Below are positions 22,723 through 33,570 of a DNA stretch of 64,000 bases, in pieces. This DNA is from Knoxdaviesia capensis. Lineage: Eukaryota > Ascomycota > Sordariomycetes > Microascales > Gondwanamycetaceae. The notes under the pieces are model-generated. The model worked only from the letters and a program-made list of their open reading frames with translations. It was not told the origin of the DNA and searched no databases. The stretch covers positions 277,909 to 341,908 of the forward strand of contig LNGK01000016.1 of assembly GCA_001510575.1 (NCBI GenBank), in the 5' to 3' direction. Positions within the stretch are counted from its first letter, which is position 1. Each line of letters starts with the position of its first letter. A program made the position numbers and the translations under genes.

Positions 22723-24349
22723 GGTTAGTTTGCGCTTCGCTTCTCGAGACGAGCGGTCTTGCAGATAACCGCGAGAAGCTCGTTAGTGCAGGATAGCCGA
22801 TTGTCGGGGGGTTTCGCTGCGCGGCCGTGGAGTCGCCTGTTTGTCTAGGCCGGAATCTTGGATCGGGGGAGAATGAAGCGTCGTGTGACCAAAATCGATT
22901 GAGTAGCGGGTGGCAATCCATTGAATTCAAGTTCTCAGGTGTGGCCTTCAACAGAAACAGAGGAGTTAACCAGGCAAAACAAGATGCAGTGCTCGAACCG
23001 CGATGTCGGGAAAATGGAGGGGAAGGGACCAGACTGTGAGTTCTCGGCGTGGGCCAAGCAACCGCGCTCAATCGCAGACAGACAGCTGTCTCTTCCTTGT
23101 CGCGCGGCAGTTCAGGCACGGGACAAGCTGTCTCTTTGTTCCAGATGTCGCCGGTTTTCTACCCCGCGTCGAATTCCTCCGCCATGGTGGTGAGGCCAGC
23201 GGCCAGCCAACGGAGCGATCTCGGGTTCATTCCCTCGCAGTGATTGATTTGATTTGGTTTCGAGCCGAGCTCCCTCCGCACACGTACTCGAAGCCCCGCC
23301 ATTATGCACGCTGGAGACGCGGGGAGAGACGCACTTATCGGCAGACCAACGACTTCCCCGCCATTTCGGAGACATCCAATTAGGACACTGGTCAAGATGG
23401 CTTATCCCACCACCACCACCACCACCCCAGGACAGGAGGCATATTAGGCGTATTTAGGCACAGGCACTGTAACCAGCGAAGCAGCTGTGGGTGGGTGACA
23501 ACTGGGAATGCGGGGGAGAGAGCGCGCGAGACTCATGGTGGGGACTCGATCCGCGCATATGGCTGGAGATGCGTGATTCATTGTCGTGGCTCACTTTGCG
23601 TCGACAGAGTCCAGGATAATCTGATCCGAGGAGAATGATTCCTCTACGGCTGTACCGCCACGGCCTTGAATGGACACAAGAATGTGAGTCGCCACAAAGG
23701 TAATTCACAGGACTGTTGTGAGCTTTTCTTCCGGCGGTCATTCTATCCTTCAGCGCATGTTCGGGAGACCCCGCCATCCGTCCAGCTTCAAGGTCGACAC
23801 TAACCACCCAATAGTTTTGCGACATCCTCAGGCAAAACGCCCGCGGACTCAACTTCCCCACTCGGTCAGTCACTGATAGTATTTCCAGGATATTCTTGCT
23901 GTAACTTACGATTTTCTCCAACTTCTTTTTTTCTTCCATCGTTAACTCCACCATCTAGATATTTTCCTGCTGCGTCCAACTGTGTTCTGTGATCTCGGTA
24001 GGAATACAAGATCCCTAAAAAGTCTTAATGCACCACATATGTCCTGATCCCTAGGTAACTGCCTGCCTATTTCGCCTCAAAGAAAAAAAAACAAAAAACA
24101 AATACCACCAAAAACAAATACCAGAACAAAAACCAACTACAGGGCCCTGGTCAATTGGTCAACATAACAAACGATTCCTCTTAACCGTCATCTGAGAAAT
24201 TCCTTCCATTTCCTTTGCACTTACAAACTCAGCCCTCTAACCCCCTCTCGCATTGAAACGAAACCTCCTTTACCTCATTCTCAAGACCAAAACCCGGCAC
24301 CAGTATCTCATCGCCTGTTTCGGTCACTCTCACGATTACTATCGCAACC
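22723..24349. other. intergenic, no gene recognised
   Basis: About 1.6 kb. It holds a CCA triplet run at 23407-23427 and an A-rich stretch near 24080-24140. Reading frames on both strands are short and overlapping; none shows a motif. The last 100 bases are a pyrimidine-rich leader of the prolyl isomerase gene. Confidence 0.45.
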
Positions 24350-25187
24350 ATGGCAACGGTATGTCAATTTCCAGCTCTTCATCTGCTGTCACCAGGACGC
24401 ACTTCTGCGGTGTTTATGGCTGGATCTCTCCCGACCCGCACCGCCACCGCCACCTTCATCCATATCAACACCGCCGTGTCGGCCAACATCCTGAATGCAT
24501 CCTCTCTAACATCTTCTCCAGAATTCCTCGGCTGACACCGGTTTGCCCGCCGACTGGGAAGTCCGCCACAGCAAAAGCAAAGACCTGCCCTACTACTTCA
24601 ACACCGTGACACGTGACTCGCGCTGGGAGCCGCCCGAGGGAGCCGACATGAACAAGCTGAAGGGCTACATGGCCGCCTTCCACAGCCGCAACCCGGCCGA
24701 CAATGTGGGCGCCGCTGCCGCGGTCAGCGTGCCGGACGGCAAGGTGTGGGCCGCCCACCTGCTGGTCAAGCACAACCGGAGCCGCCGGCCGTCGAGCTGG
24801 AAGGAGAGCCACATCACGCGGTCCAAGGAGGAGGCCATGGACCTGATCTGCGACTTTGCCGACCAGATCCGCTCGGGCCGCACCTCGCTGGGCGACTTGG
24901 CTATGAAGGAGTCGGACTGCAGCAGCGCGCGGAAGCACGGCGATCTCGGCATCTTTGGCCCCGGGGAGATGCAGAAGGAGTTTGAGGATGCCGCGTTTGC
25001 CCTGGATGTCGGCGAGATGAGCGATGTGGTTGACACCGCCAGCGGTCTCCACCTCATACAGAGGTTTGTTCTCTTTTTTCTTGTTCTCGTTTTCTTGTCC
25101 TCCTTTCCCTGTTCTCGTTGCAATCCCCCACCCACCACGGCAATGACTGTTACTAACAAGACCCTCACTCCCCGCAGACTTGGCTGA
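24350..25187 (+). CDS. peptidyl-prolyl cis/trans isomerase Pin1/Ess1 (WW plus parvulin)
   Basis: Three exons, 24350..24358, 24522..25063 and 25178..25187, give 186 residues. Exon 1 codes only for Met-Ala-Thr. A WW domain spans about residues 11-43 (LPADWEVRHSKSKDLPYYF, then TRDSRWEPPEG). The parvulin domain follows: WAAHLLVKHNRSRRPSSW with the phosphate-binding basic loop, ESDCSSARKHGDLG with the active-site Cys, and the closing GLHLIQR. The enzyme twists pSer/pThr-Pro bonds and acts in the nucleus on the RNA polymerase II tail and on mitotic phosphoproteins; it is essential in several fungi. Intron 2 has an unusual GTTTGT donor; if unspliced the frame stays open through 114 nt and ends at the same stop, so the model of the last two codons is slightly uncertain. 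Confidence 0.93.
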
Positions 25188-25516
25188 GCAAGCTGCCGTC
25201 CGTCGTGATTCGCGAGCTCTGCATTTACTCCCATCTTTAGTGTTCGCTACTGTATGAATAAATTAGCCATACACTTTAGGATCATCATCAGTTTAATACT
25301 ATCGCCGTGATGCCATGATGTTTAATGTATATTGACACTAACCATAGGTCTCTCCTGTCGCTCCACCATCGCGTTTCCAACTTGATATCTCCAACCTCTC
25401 CAACAGCAACAACGCATTCTTTCATTATCTTCACCTGAATTTTATCCGTTATATATACCTTTATACCCAATCCTCCAGCTATCTATCCGACCATCTACAT
25501 CTATCTGCGCGATCAA
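25188..25516. other. convergent intergenic gap
   Basis: The 3' flanks of the prolyl isomerase (+) and the LrgAB-like gene (-). It is AT-rich and nothing else is seen. Confidence 0.4.
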
Positions 25517-27618
25517 CTATTTCCGCGACACGATTTGCCCTAACACGGTTGTGAACGGTGGCACCGAGCTCAACACCAGGGTCACCACGCCAAACACCGT
25601 CATAGACAGCGCCGCATACGGCGCCGCCCGACTCCTGTGCTCATACAGGTAGGCCACGCCCATGGCCGCACCGTTAACCCCCACCGCGGCGCCTGTTGCC
25701 ACCGTAGCGGGCTCGTCGCGGCTGGTGCAAGTGTTGCCTGTCTCGGGAACCCGCAGCCGCCGCAGCACGTACGGGTAGACCAGGCTCCCCAGGATGCCGT
25801 TGCTGACAACCAGTGCGGCGTTCACTGCGGCATTGCCGCCCAGGATTTCTGTTGCCGGCTTGGAGAGGGCGAGGGTGGTGCTGCGCGCTGCGAACGCCAG
25901 CGCCTCTGGCTTCTCTAGATGCAACGCACAGCGAGCGATCAGAACGCACAGAAAGACATTGGCCGCCGCCACCACCGCCGCCGCAGATATGACCGCCACG
26001 CCAGCCAGGCTGAACAGCTGGTGTCGGCACTCGTACAGCTTGAACCCCCAGATCACGATCCCGCAGTCCAGCAGGGCTAGCGCCGCGTCGCCGGCGCCGA
26101 ACCACCGGGTCTGCACGTCGGTGTCGGCCGGCGACCGGAGGTGCGGTGTCCACAGGTCGGCCAGTGATGTTCCACTGCTGAACAGGTCGAGGTCCTCCGA
26201 CAGCGTGATGTCTCTCCTCACGGCGGCTTTGAGGCGGGTGTACCCGATCATGCCGCCGGTTGCTAGGAGGACCGGGTTCAGGAGGGTGTATCCAGCCAGA
26301 CGCAGCCTCTGCGTGCCGATCATGCCTGGCTTTGAGTCAGCGCCCTCGCCGCGGCACGCTGTAGGTATGCCAGTTTGGCTGGTTGTGCTGTTGCAGGCTT
26401 GTTGGAGCGTGCAGGAAGTCTCCCAGAATGCCCACAATATACATGCGTCTAACGCACGGCTGTCGTTGGTGAACTTCAGCAGAGGGACTCCCACGGACGC
26501 CGCAACAGTGAAGGCAAACGCGCACCAGCCCAGTTTCGACCTGAGCGCGTGTCTTGGCCGCGGTTGTGGAGAACCTGGGACACAGCTGTGAAGATCTCCC
26601 TCGTCACGTGGGGAATCAAGTGCTGTTGTTTCCGCTGACGCTTCCGAGATATCGGACTTTGCCGTCACCGTTGCGTCGGAGAGTGGCCGCGAATCCGGTA
26701 GCCGTTGTTGCGAGAACGCCGGCACCTGCAACACTACGTCTCGTTCCCCTGTGTCATCATGTCCACGGCGTCGAGACCACCGCGCCCATAACCCGGCGTC
26801 TATACTCCCGAGGCCCTGGCCTGTGGCCCAGGCAGCCGCAAAGGTCAGCGGCCAGAATATGACACATGTGAGAACTAAACGCTCAGTCGGTCGTTAGTTG
26901 TGTAAAAAGCCACTTTAAGTTCCGGGTTTTGTACGAACCGAATACGGCAATCAGCCGGCCGATGCTCGCCAGATCCAAGCTGTTTTCCGGCTTAAGCGTC
27001 ACCAAGGGGACCACAAAGCCTACTGCCATGTGTCGATTAATGAAGTCGACCTATATAAAGTTCGCATTAGCTCGATTGTTGTCTTAAGGGGTTTTTTTCT
27101 TTTTTTTAAAAAAAAAAAAAAAAGTATAAAAGTCGCACCTTGTTCTTGATATACCGCTCATATCGGCTCTGCGTCTTAGGCGTGATTGCACCCAGTATGA
27201 GCATTGCACTGAACACGAAGCTCATCCCGGTGATTGAAGCCAGGTACCCGACGTTTTGGAACGAGAGAATGCAGGTCAGGGCCCAGATCAGGAGTTCACA
27301 GAGTGTGAACACGACTCCAATCCCGGTGGCCCAGACACACGCCTTCGCAATCTGCGAGCAAGTGGAGGCCAATGCTGTTTTGGGTGGTTTCTTTTCCTCC
27401 ATTATACACGCTCTCGAATCCCGCCCGGCAAGCTCTGTTGAATCTGACTCGGTCGTGGGGTGTTCGAAGTTCCAAAGGCACCACTCATCAGGGCATGCCG
27501 CATGTCCATCGCCGTTCTCAGCTTCTTTAGTCGTGTAAGGCGTATCTCCATCATGTCCCTGTTGTCCAAGCCGTGAAAGCATGTGGCTGTCGGCGTCTGG
27601 TGAATCTTCAGGAGGCAT
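25517..27618 (-). CDS. LrgA-LrgB fusion membrane protein (PLGG1-like)
   Basis: Three exons, 27618..27139, 27050..26939 and 26874..25517, give 649 residues. The first half has LrgA-like helices: LASITGMSFVFSAMLILG and, across the first splice, VDFINRHMAVGFVVPLVTL, which ends in the block typical of LrgA. A polar cytosolic loop of about 90 residues follows. The second half is LrgB-like: a run of helices and AARSTTLALSKPATEILGG ... VVSNGILGSLVYPYVL, the strongest LrgB signature. Bacterial LrgA/LrgB and CidA/CidB are holin-like membrane proteins; the plant fusion PLGG1 moves glycolate and glycerate across the plastid envelope. The fungal fusion has no established role, so transport of small organic acids is an inference. 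The second intron uses a GTTCGT donor, and the first intron contains a long T-run/A-run. The N-terminal 80 residues are acidic and unrecognised. Confidence 0.8.
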
Positions 27619-29003
27619 GCATCCAGGTTCGTGACTCTGTCACTTGCGGTAGATTGCGAGAGAGTCGGCTGTGTCGTCTGGCTAGTTGAGTTCTGGCCGC
27701 CGGAAGAACAAATTTTGGCGGTTAGTAAGAGGATTGACTCGAGTGTGACGAAGTTCCTGCTGCCCGTGTTGATCGAAGTATAGCTCCCTGCGTACCTTGG
27801 AACTTCCTCCTATTACATAGGATGGATATAGATGTTATGTGCTCGAGACCAGTGATAACTAACAAAAGCCAGACCTTGGTTCCCAGAACGACACAAATGG
27901 GATCCTCAATCTCAACTCCGAGAGATGAGAAGATGAGAATAAATGGAGCAAGAACAGCGCCCGGACATGTAATACCACATTAAGACCAGGCCAGGCAAAC
28001 CGGATAGCACCCGGCCCGTACAAACAAGAACCTGGGCATATCAGACCTGGGCAGCCAGCCCGCTTTTACGTTTGCTGTGGCACCATTGGGACTGCTGCTC
28101 TCCGACTGCGTGCACTTCCCAGCCCGTACACATGTCATAATGCCCACGTTTCTCACCACTCAATCTTCCACGCACACATATCCCCAGTACTCTCTCCGCG
28201 GCCGGGAATGATGTGTATGTACGGGCCCGACGGACTCCCTCTTTCCCATCTGCCAGCAAAGGCGTGCATAGGGTGAATGTTCTGTGGCACGCCAGAGCTC
28301 GGGTGAGGGAGAAGAGGCGGCACAAGGTTAGGAAGAAGAAAGAGACTATGTACGTGCAAACTTGGCTCGGGATGTCTTGTCCGTGTGCCATGATACTTCT
28401 CTTTCTCTTCCCCAATGTTGCACGACTATGCACTGCACAGAGCTTTGCTCTATGGTTGGCAGTCACACCTCGGGCCGTTGCATGCGGGTTTTCTCAGTCA
28501 AATGCAAACCTCACGGTGTGTCCAGACATACTGGATGGTAATAACCTAATAACCGAAACGCTGGATGTGGGCACACTACTGAGGAAACTGTACTGTTGGT
28601 CGGTATAAGCTCACACGGCAGTTGGATGGTGTCTAAGATTTCGCGTGCAGGGAATGAAACATTTGCCCTCATTGGCAGTCGGTGTCACACTACAGCCGAG
28701 ATCATTCTGGATGTTATCTTGGCTGGAAAGTAATACAGTTTTGATCAACTGTGGAGGGGCTGTAAGAATCATGGATGGTATGTGGAGGAGCTATTTGGGA
28801 AATGGTTCATCCCATGCATTTACAACAAACACAACCCTAACCCTAGTTAAATTCAACAACCGAAACAGTATCGAGCTTCAACACACTGTGCATGGGGTTG
28901 TGTTTACTGACCGATTCTACTCCCTAACTATTCTCTTGACTTCAATTCTATCGACAACAATCAGTTTCTTCCCCTGGAATCCTCACAGTTCTGACAGACG
29001 AAA
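27619..29003. promoter_or_regulatory. divergent promoter of LrgAB-like and HAUS3-like genes; telobox
   Basis: AACCCTAACCCTAG lies at 28833-28846, about 160-170 bp before the ATG at 29004. The rest shows no coding signal. Small frames near 28.0-29.0 kb are judged spurious. Confidence 0.45.
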
Positions 29004-30888
29004 ATGGAACCTGACGTGCTGGAGAAGATTTGCCAGGATCGCGACCTCAACGTGTCCCGCAGCGCCATTGTGGAGGCCCTGAGGGATCCCGAGTTCGCGC
29101 TTTGGGCCACCACACACCTCACACAGCAGAATCTGTTGAGTAATGATGAGCTTGCAGAGTAAGGCGAACACTATATTTTCTATGGGTTCGCAGATGATGC
29201 TAACGCCTGCATTCATAGATACACTATTTTGAATGACCAGGGCCGTCTGGACCAGCTTGCTGTATCAGCCGATCTATCCCACGTGCTGCCCATCCATGAG
29301 CATGAGATACGCGCAGCCATTGACGAGCTCAACCGCTCAACGGTGGCAATTACCAAACAAACCGAGACACTCCGCCTGCAGCATGAAATGCTGTCCAAGC
29401 TCCAGACAACAGACTCCAAGAAGGATGATATGCGCACGTCGATGAACGCACAACGCCTGCAGCTGCGAGAGAGCAAACGCCGCCAGCTCAGTGCAAAAGT
29501 GGACCAGGCGTCACACGAACTGGGTGCCAAGGTTGCGCACGCTGAACAGATAACCGCGGGTTCTGTTGGTGACCAGCCACGCGATGATGGCAGCCCCGAA
29601 ACCAACGGTGTCCACCGGTCAGGCATGCAGTTGTCGGTCGATCAGCTCTTCACCGCCGACAACGAGTTACTCAACAGCCTGGAAAAACTGTCCGGGGAGC
29701 TACAGGTCGGATCACGAGATGAAGAGGGCGCCTTGGCCGAACTTCGTGACATGTCCATGAGGTATGTGATCCTCCTTGTCTGCGATTTCCGTACGGCCAA
29801 ACTGACTTTCACTTCACCCAAATAATAGACTTATCAAACACACAGTCGAGCTCGTTCGTACAAAGCTAGACCGTTTGTATCTTGAACACCTTCTCCAGGA
29901 GATTCGCGCAGGCAACGTTGGCCCCGATGCCGCAGGGGCGGATGCGAACGTGGAGCAGGAAGAGCTCGAGAGTCTCTATTCGGAGATTCTCATTGTTGCA
30001 CAGATGTCTGTTGAGCAGCAGCACCTCGAACCCGCACAGAAACAGTTTGATTGGAAGAACGGCCATAACATTCGGCGATCGGCTCTTGCAGTAGACTATG
30101 TATGTTTCTCCATATCCTGCATTGCCGGAGTCCAGAGCTAACGAGTTGTCATGTCATAGATGAGTGCATGCATCAGCCATCTGATTGATCGATTGGATGC
30201 TATAGCAAAGCGCATAGAGATTGCTCAGTCACACCAGGAATCTCTTAGAGTCGTGGTCGCGGAGTGCAAGAGCGAGCTGGCGACGTTGGTTGCCCCAAAC
30301 CTGCCACTCCGAACTGAAAATATGGCGTCTCCCGTCCGGCGCCCCGTCGCCGCCCCACGAGACCACCTGAACAGAGTCCACAGCAACCCTCTCCGGCGAA
30401 ATCTCAGCCCCTCGCGGCGCCGATCTTCGGGTGGCATCCCCGAAGATCCTCCTCTGGAACGTCTGCTCCGGGCACTGACAGTGTCACTTCCCGATTTGTT
30501 CTACGATGCGGCCAACTTGAAGAGCGGAAATGGCCCCGGAGTGGCGGGCGAGACTATCAATGTTCTGACTCGGAAGCGGCAAGAACGCACCGCAAAGTCG
30601 ACCGATGTAGCCCGAAATGCACAGGCCACATTTGAGACCACCGCGAGCGAGTTTTTCAGCGATGCTGAACGCGCTGCGGAACTACTGCGCGGCAGCCTAC
30701 TAGCCGAGACGCCCTTTATCGGGGAAGGCGGCGAGGTGAGACTCGTGGATGCCGAGATTGAGGGATACATTGCGGAGCTGAGCATGTACGTGGAGCGGAT
30801 GCGAAAGCGCATTGAGAGTGTGGATCTCGCAAAGGCAAGGCGGACAACCCCTCCAAAAGAGGAGTTCATCAAGACGTGGGGCAACTAG
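29004..30888 (+). CDS. coiled-coil protein, probable augmin subunit 3 (HAUS3/AugC-like)
   Basis: Four exons, 29004..29158, 29219..29761, 29829..30099 and 30160..30888, give 565 residues. The N-terminus, EFALWATTHLTQQNLLS followed by NDELAEYTILNDQG, aligns by eye with the region around FLKWFC...NVLSERELEAFSIL of animal HAUS3, and the next conserved helix (heptads from about residue 75) fits too. The rest is predicted coiled coil with a Ser/Arg/Pro-rich loop near residues 375-425. Augmin recruits gamma-tubulin to existing microtubules for branching nucleation, and an eight-subunit augmin is known from Aspergillus nidulans. The assignment rests on a short motif match and overall length (human HAUS3 is 603), so it is probable rather than certain. 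It is convergent with the gene at 30977, with an 88-bp gap. Confidence 0.6.
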
Positions 30889-30976
30889 GACTTTAATGAA
30901 TATATGTACAAGGTGACTGTGACTGCACATTGCTTTATTTACGTTGCATCCGGTGACAGAATACCATTGCCACGGC

Positions 30977-32181
30977 TCATTCTTCGGTTTCCACCATGGC
31001 ACGGCGTGGAGTAGCCACGCGCATCCACTCCTCCGCAAGCTCGATGTGCTCTTGCCAGAGTAGCTTATCGCCGGTATCCATGGCCTGCAAGGCCTTCTGG
31101 TTATATATGGCAGACATTGTGCGACAGGCGTCAAGATTTCCAGAGCTAGCCAGATGTGATATGTGCTGCTCCATAACGTCAACCTCCTCAGGAGGAGCGT
31201 CGTCGCTCTTTGGCAAATGGTAGAGCTCCATCGAAGCTTCAAAGGTGTTGTGGTCCTTCAGAGCAATTCGCAAGAGGTTGCGGGCAGCCGCTACATGGCC
31301 GTCAGCGGATAGAATTTTCGCCAGTCTGACCAGGCAGAGGGCCCGCCACTCAAAGGCCGGCCAGTCGGGGGAATGTTCATCGATAGTTGCGGGCTTCGCA
31401 TGCTTTATTGAAGATCCAAGCCGTAATGCCTTCTCAAAGGCACGGCGCGCGCCAGCTTGATCACCGTGTTGTAAGAGGATCCGTCCCTGCAAAACGTACG
31501 CATCGGGGTGCCTTTCCGAATTCAACAGGGCCTGAAGCCGGTCGCGGAGTCCTGGATACTGCGGAGAGTTTGACACGACACCTTTCGATAGCGGCCCGAC
31601 CATGGATGCTAGTGTCAGTGTTGAGGCGTCATTGCCGAGGGCTGAAGCCGCCTGGAGAAGATTAGATGTGAAATTGATCGCTGGTTGGGATCGGTCGCTT
31701 GAAAGGAGTGATAATATCGCGGTGTCGTGAAGGATGGTCGGAGTGAAGCGGTGCTCTTGGACGGCAAGAAAGATAGTGTTAGGAGTGTGAAATTAAGCTG
31801 TGATTTCGACTTTTGACTGCTTCAATAGATCAAGGCGGTCGACTCACCCTCCATGAGTATCGGGACCCAGTGCGAAAGCCCATCGTGCTGCTTGAGCCCA
31901 GCGTCAAAGGCCTCTGCACAGGCAAACAGCTCTTGTGAGTTCTTGATATGGAGCTGCGCGGCCTTCGTTTGAAAGTTGGATTGTTTGGGTAGCACATATT
32001 CATGCACAAGACTTAGAGATGGGCCTGTCAGACTTTGCCGCGGAAATGGTTTCGCAGCTATCGACGCCCAACGGCTTGTTATGCGATTGTGGAGGGGGTT
32101 TGGACGTGCTACCACTCGCCAGCCCAGATGGTTAGCAAGCATGCCAATTGGCGCCGCATATGCAAAAGGACGAGGCGGCAT
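30977..32181 (-). CDS. mitochondrial TPR-like protein of unknown function
   Basis: Two exons, 32181..31848 and 31755..30977, give 370 residues. The first 45 residues are basic and contain hydrophobic and Arg residues but almost no acidic ones (MPPRPFAYAAPIGMLANHLG, then RVVARPNPLHNRITSRWASI), a good mitochondrial targeting sequence. After that come helical repeats resembling TPR or Sel1 units: YVLQGRILLQHGDQAGARRA around residue 210, and CLVRLAKILSADGHVAAARNLL near 260. A product name cannot be assigned; similar proteins in other fungi are usually labelled hypothetical. It shares a short divergent promoter with the Utp16-like gene at 32543. Confidence 0.72.
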
Positions 32182-32542
32182 TGATTCGAGAAACTGCTAT
32201 AAGGCGAAGCAAAACGGAGTTGACTTGGAAGTTGGTGCTTAATGACTGAATCTCGGTCCACGACTTGCTGTCATGTGTGCTAAGATGATGCTTGGGGGAT
32301 CCGGCTCGGCGCGCGACAAATGCTGCTTATCACCACGTGACGCTTATCTTTTTTTTTTTTTTCAATCCAAAAAATATTCAAGACCGACCTTGTGAGCTCG
32401 TGAAAGTGCCATCATATATTACACGTTACTTATTAGATGTCTTTGGAGTGATCTAGTTTGCTTGTATGTTCCAAGTTTGTATCTTACGAACCTCATTTAT
32501 CATAACGTCCGTTTGCCGGCACCTTCTACCCTCGCACGAACA
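32182..32542. promoter_or_regulatory. bidirectional promoter with CACGTGAC box
   Basis: A 361-bp interval between divergent genes. CACGTGACGC at about 32334 is a bHLH (Cbf1-type) E-box, followed by a T-run near 32350. Regulation by this box is inferred. Confidence 0.45.
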
Positions 32543-33570
32543 ATGGTGACCACCCGATCAAGCTCGAAGCGGAAACCAGCCGCTGAAGACACAGAACTAC
32601 ACATTTCGCCCAAACCCAAGAAGCAACGGAATCTTCCCATGCGGAAGAAGGACGCCGACGGACCCGAAGTCTCTTCGTCTACGCCAGAGATAATGACATC
32701 CGGACGGATGACCGAACAGAGCACCGTTGCGCCAAAAGCAGGCGCCAAAGCTGCCTCTTCATCCAACAAGATGGAGAGAGGTGCGGCGGCATCCCCATCC
32801 GAACAGGTGATCGGCACAAGCCCATCCAAATCTGGCAGAACTGCAGCAACCGAGATACCAGACCGCCCAGCGCTAGGAGTCTTGCAGAAAGTCCGTGAAG
32901 TGGTTGCGTCCATCGCCCATGTTGAAGAGGACTCGGACGATGAAGCCCCAGAGGCGGTGTCCACCGTCACAGCTGCTGCGACGGCAAAGTCGTCTCTTAG
33001 GGAAGCTCAGCGGGCCGCGCGAGAGTAAGTTCATGCATTGATATTCCCTGCCTCCATTAAACTACCGGTCCAACTCAGCTAACGACCTGATTCAACAGGA
33101 CTGCCGCCGCCGAAAAGCGTAAACGACAGGAACGCGACGCCCGCCTGAAACAGCAAGCTGACCTGCGCAAAGTTACCGAGCCCGAGCCGGCAGCCGCTAT
33201 CCCGGGCGATGAAGGCTCGGACCAGCCGCGGAAGGCCACGCAGGGCCGGTCCATTCCGAGCCTGCTCCCGGAAGAGTTTTTGAACGACGATAGCGAAGAC
33301 GAAGGGGACGAGCGCGGCGGCGACCTTGATGGCCGGAACGCGGGATCCGCCAAGAAGTCCAACGCGGTTCCGCACCGGACACTGCTCGAGGGAAAGAAGA
33401 CGCCTCGCGATCGCAAGGTGGGGTCGACTGTCTTCCGCCTGGTGACGGACGTCGACACCAACCTTGCGCCCAAGAAGCAAAAGTCGTCGCAGAATGCGAA
33501 AGCGGCACTACTGAAGAGAAAGCGCTCGGGATTCAGTGTGTCTGCGGGCTTTGTAAAACGGAGGTACTAA
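32543..33570 (+). CDS. Utp16/Bud21-like nucleolar protein
   Basis: Two exons, 32543..33024 and 33099..33570, give 317 residues. The protein is charged and mostly disordered, beginning with a basic nuclear-type signal (TTRSSSKRKPA and PKPKKQRNLPMRKK). The middle has acidic patches; the C-terminus has SIPSLLPEEFLNDDSEDEGDE, then KVGSTVFRLVTD and a basic end with GFVKRRY. This order of LPEE-FL acidic motif, a V-x-R-x-L/V-x-D strand and a basic end matches the Utp16/Bud21 family of the U3 small-subunit processome. In yeast the protein helps 18S rRNA maturation. The match is by remembered pattern and is modest; a generic nucleolar protein is the alternative. Confidence 0.6.

Noticed and set aside
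23454..23954. 166-codon minus-strand frame
   Set aside because: It shows no motif, overlaps other frames, and has no homologous look; probably intergenic.
27090..27124. T-run/A-run near 27.1 kb as terminator or element end
   Set aside because: It lies inside a well-defined intron of the LrgAB-like gene and is a simple homopolymer pair.
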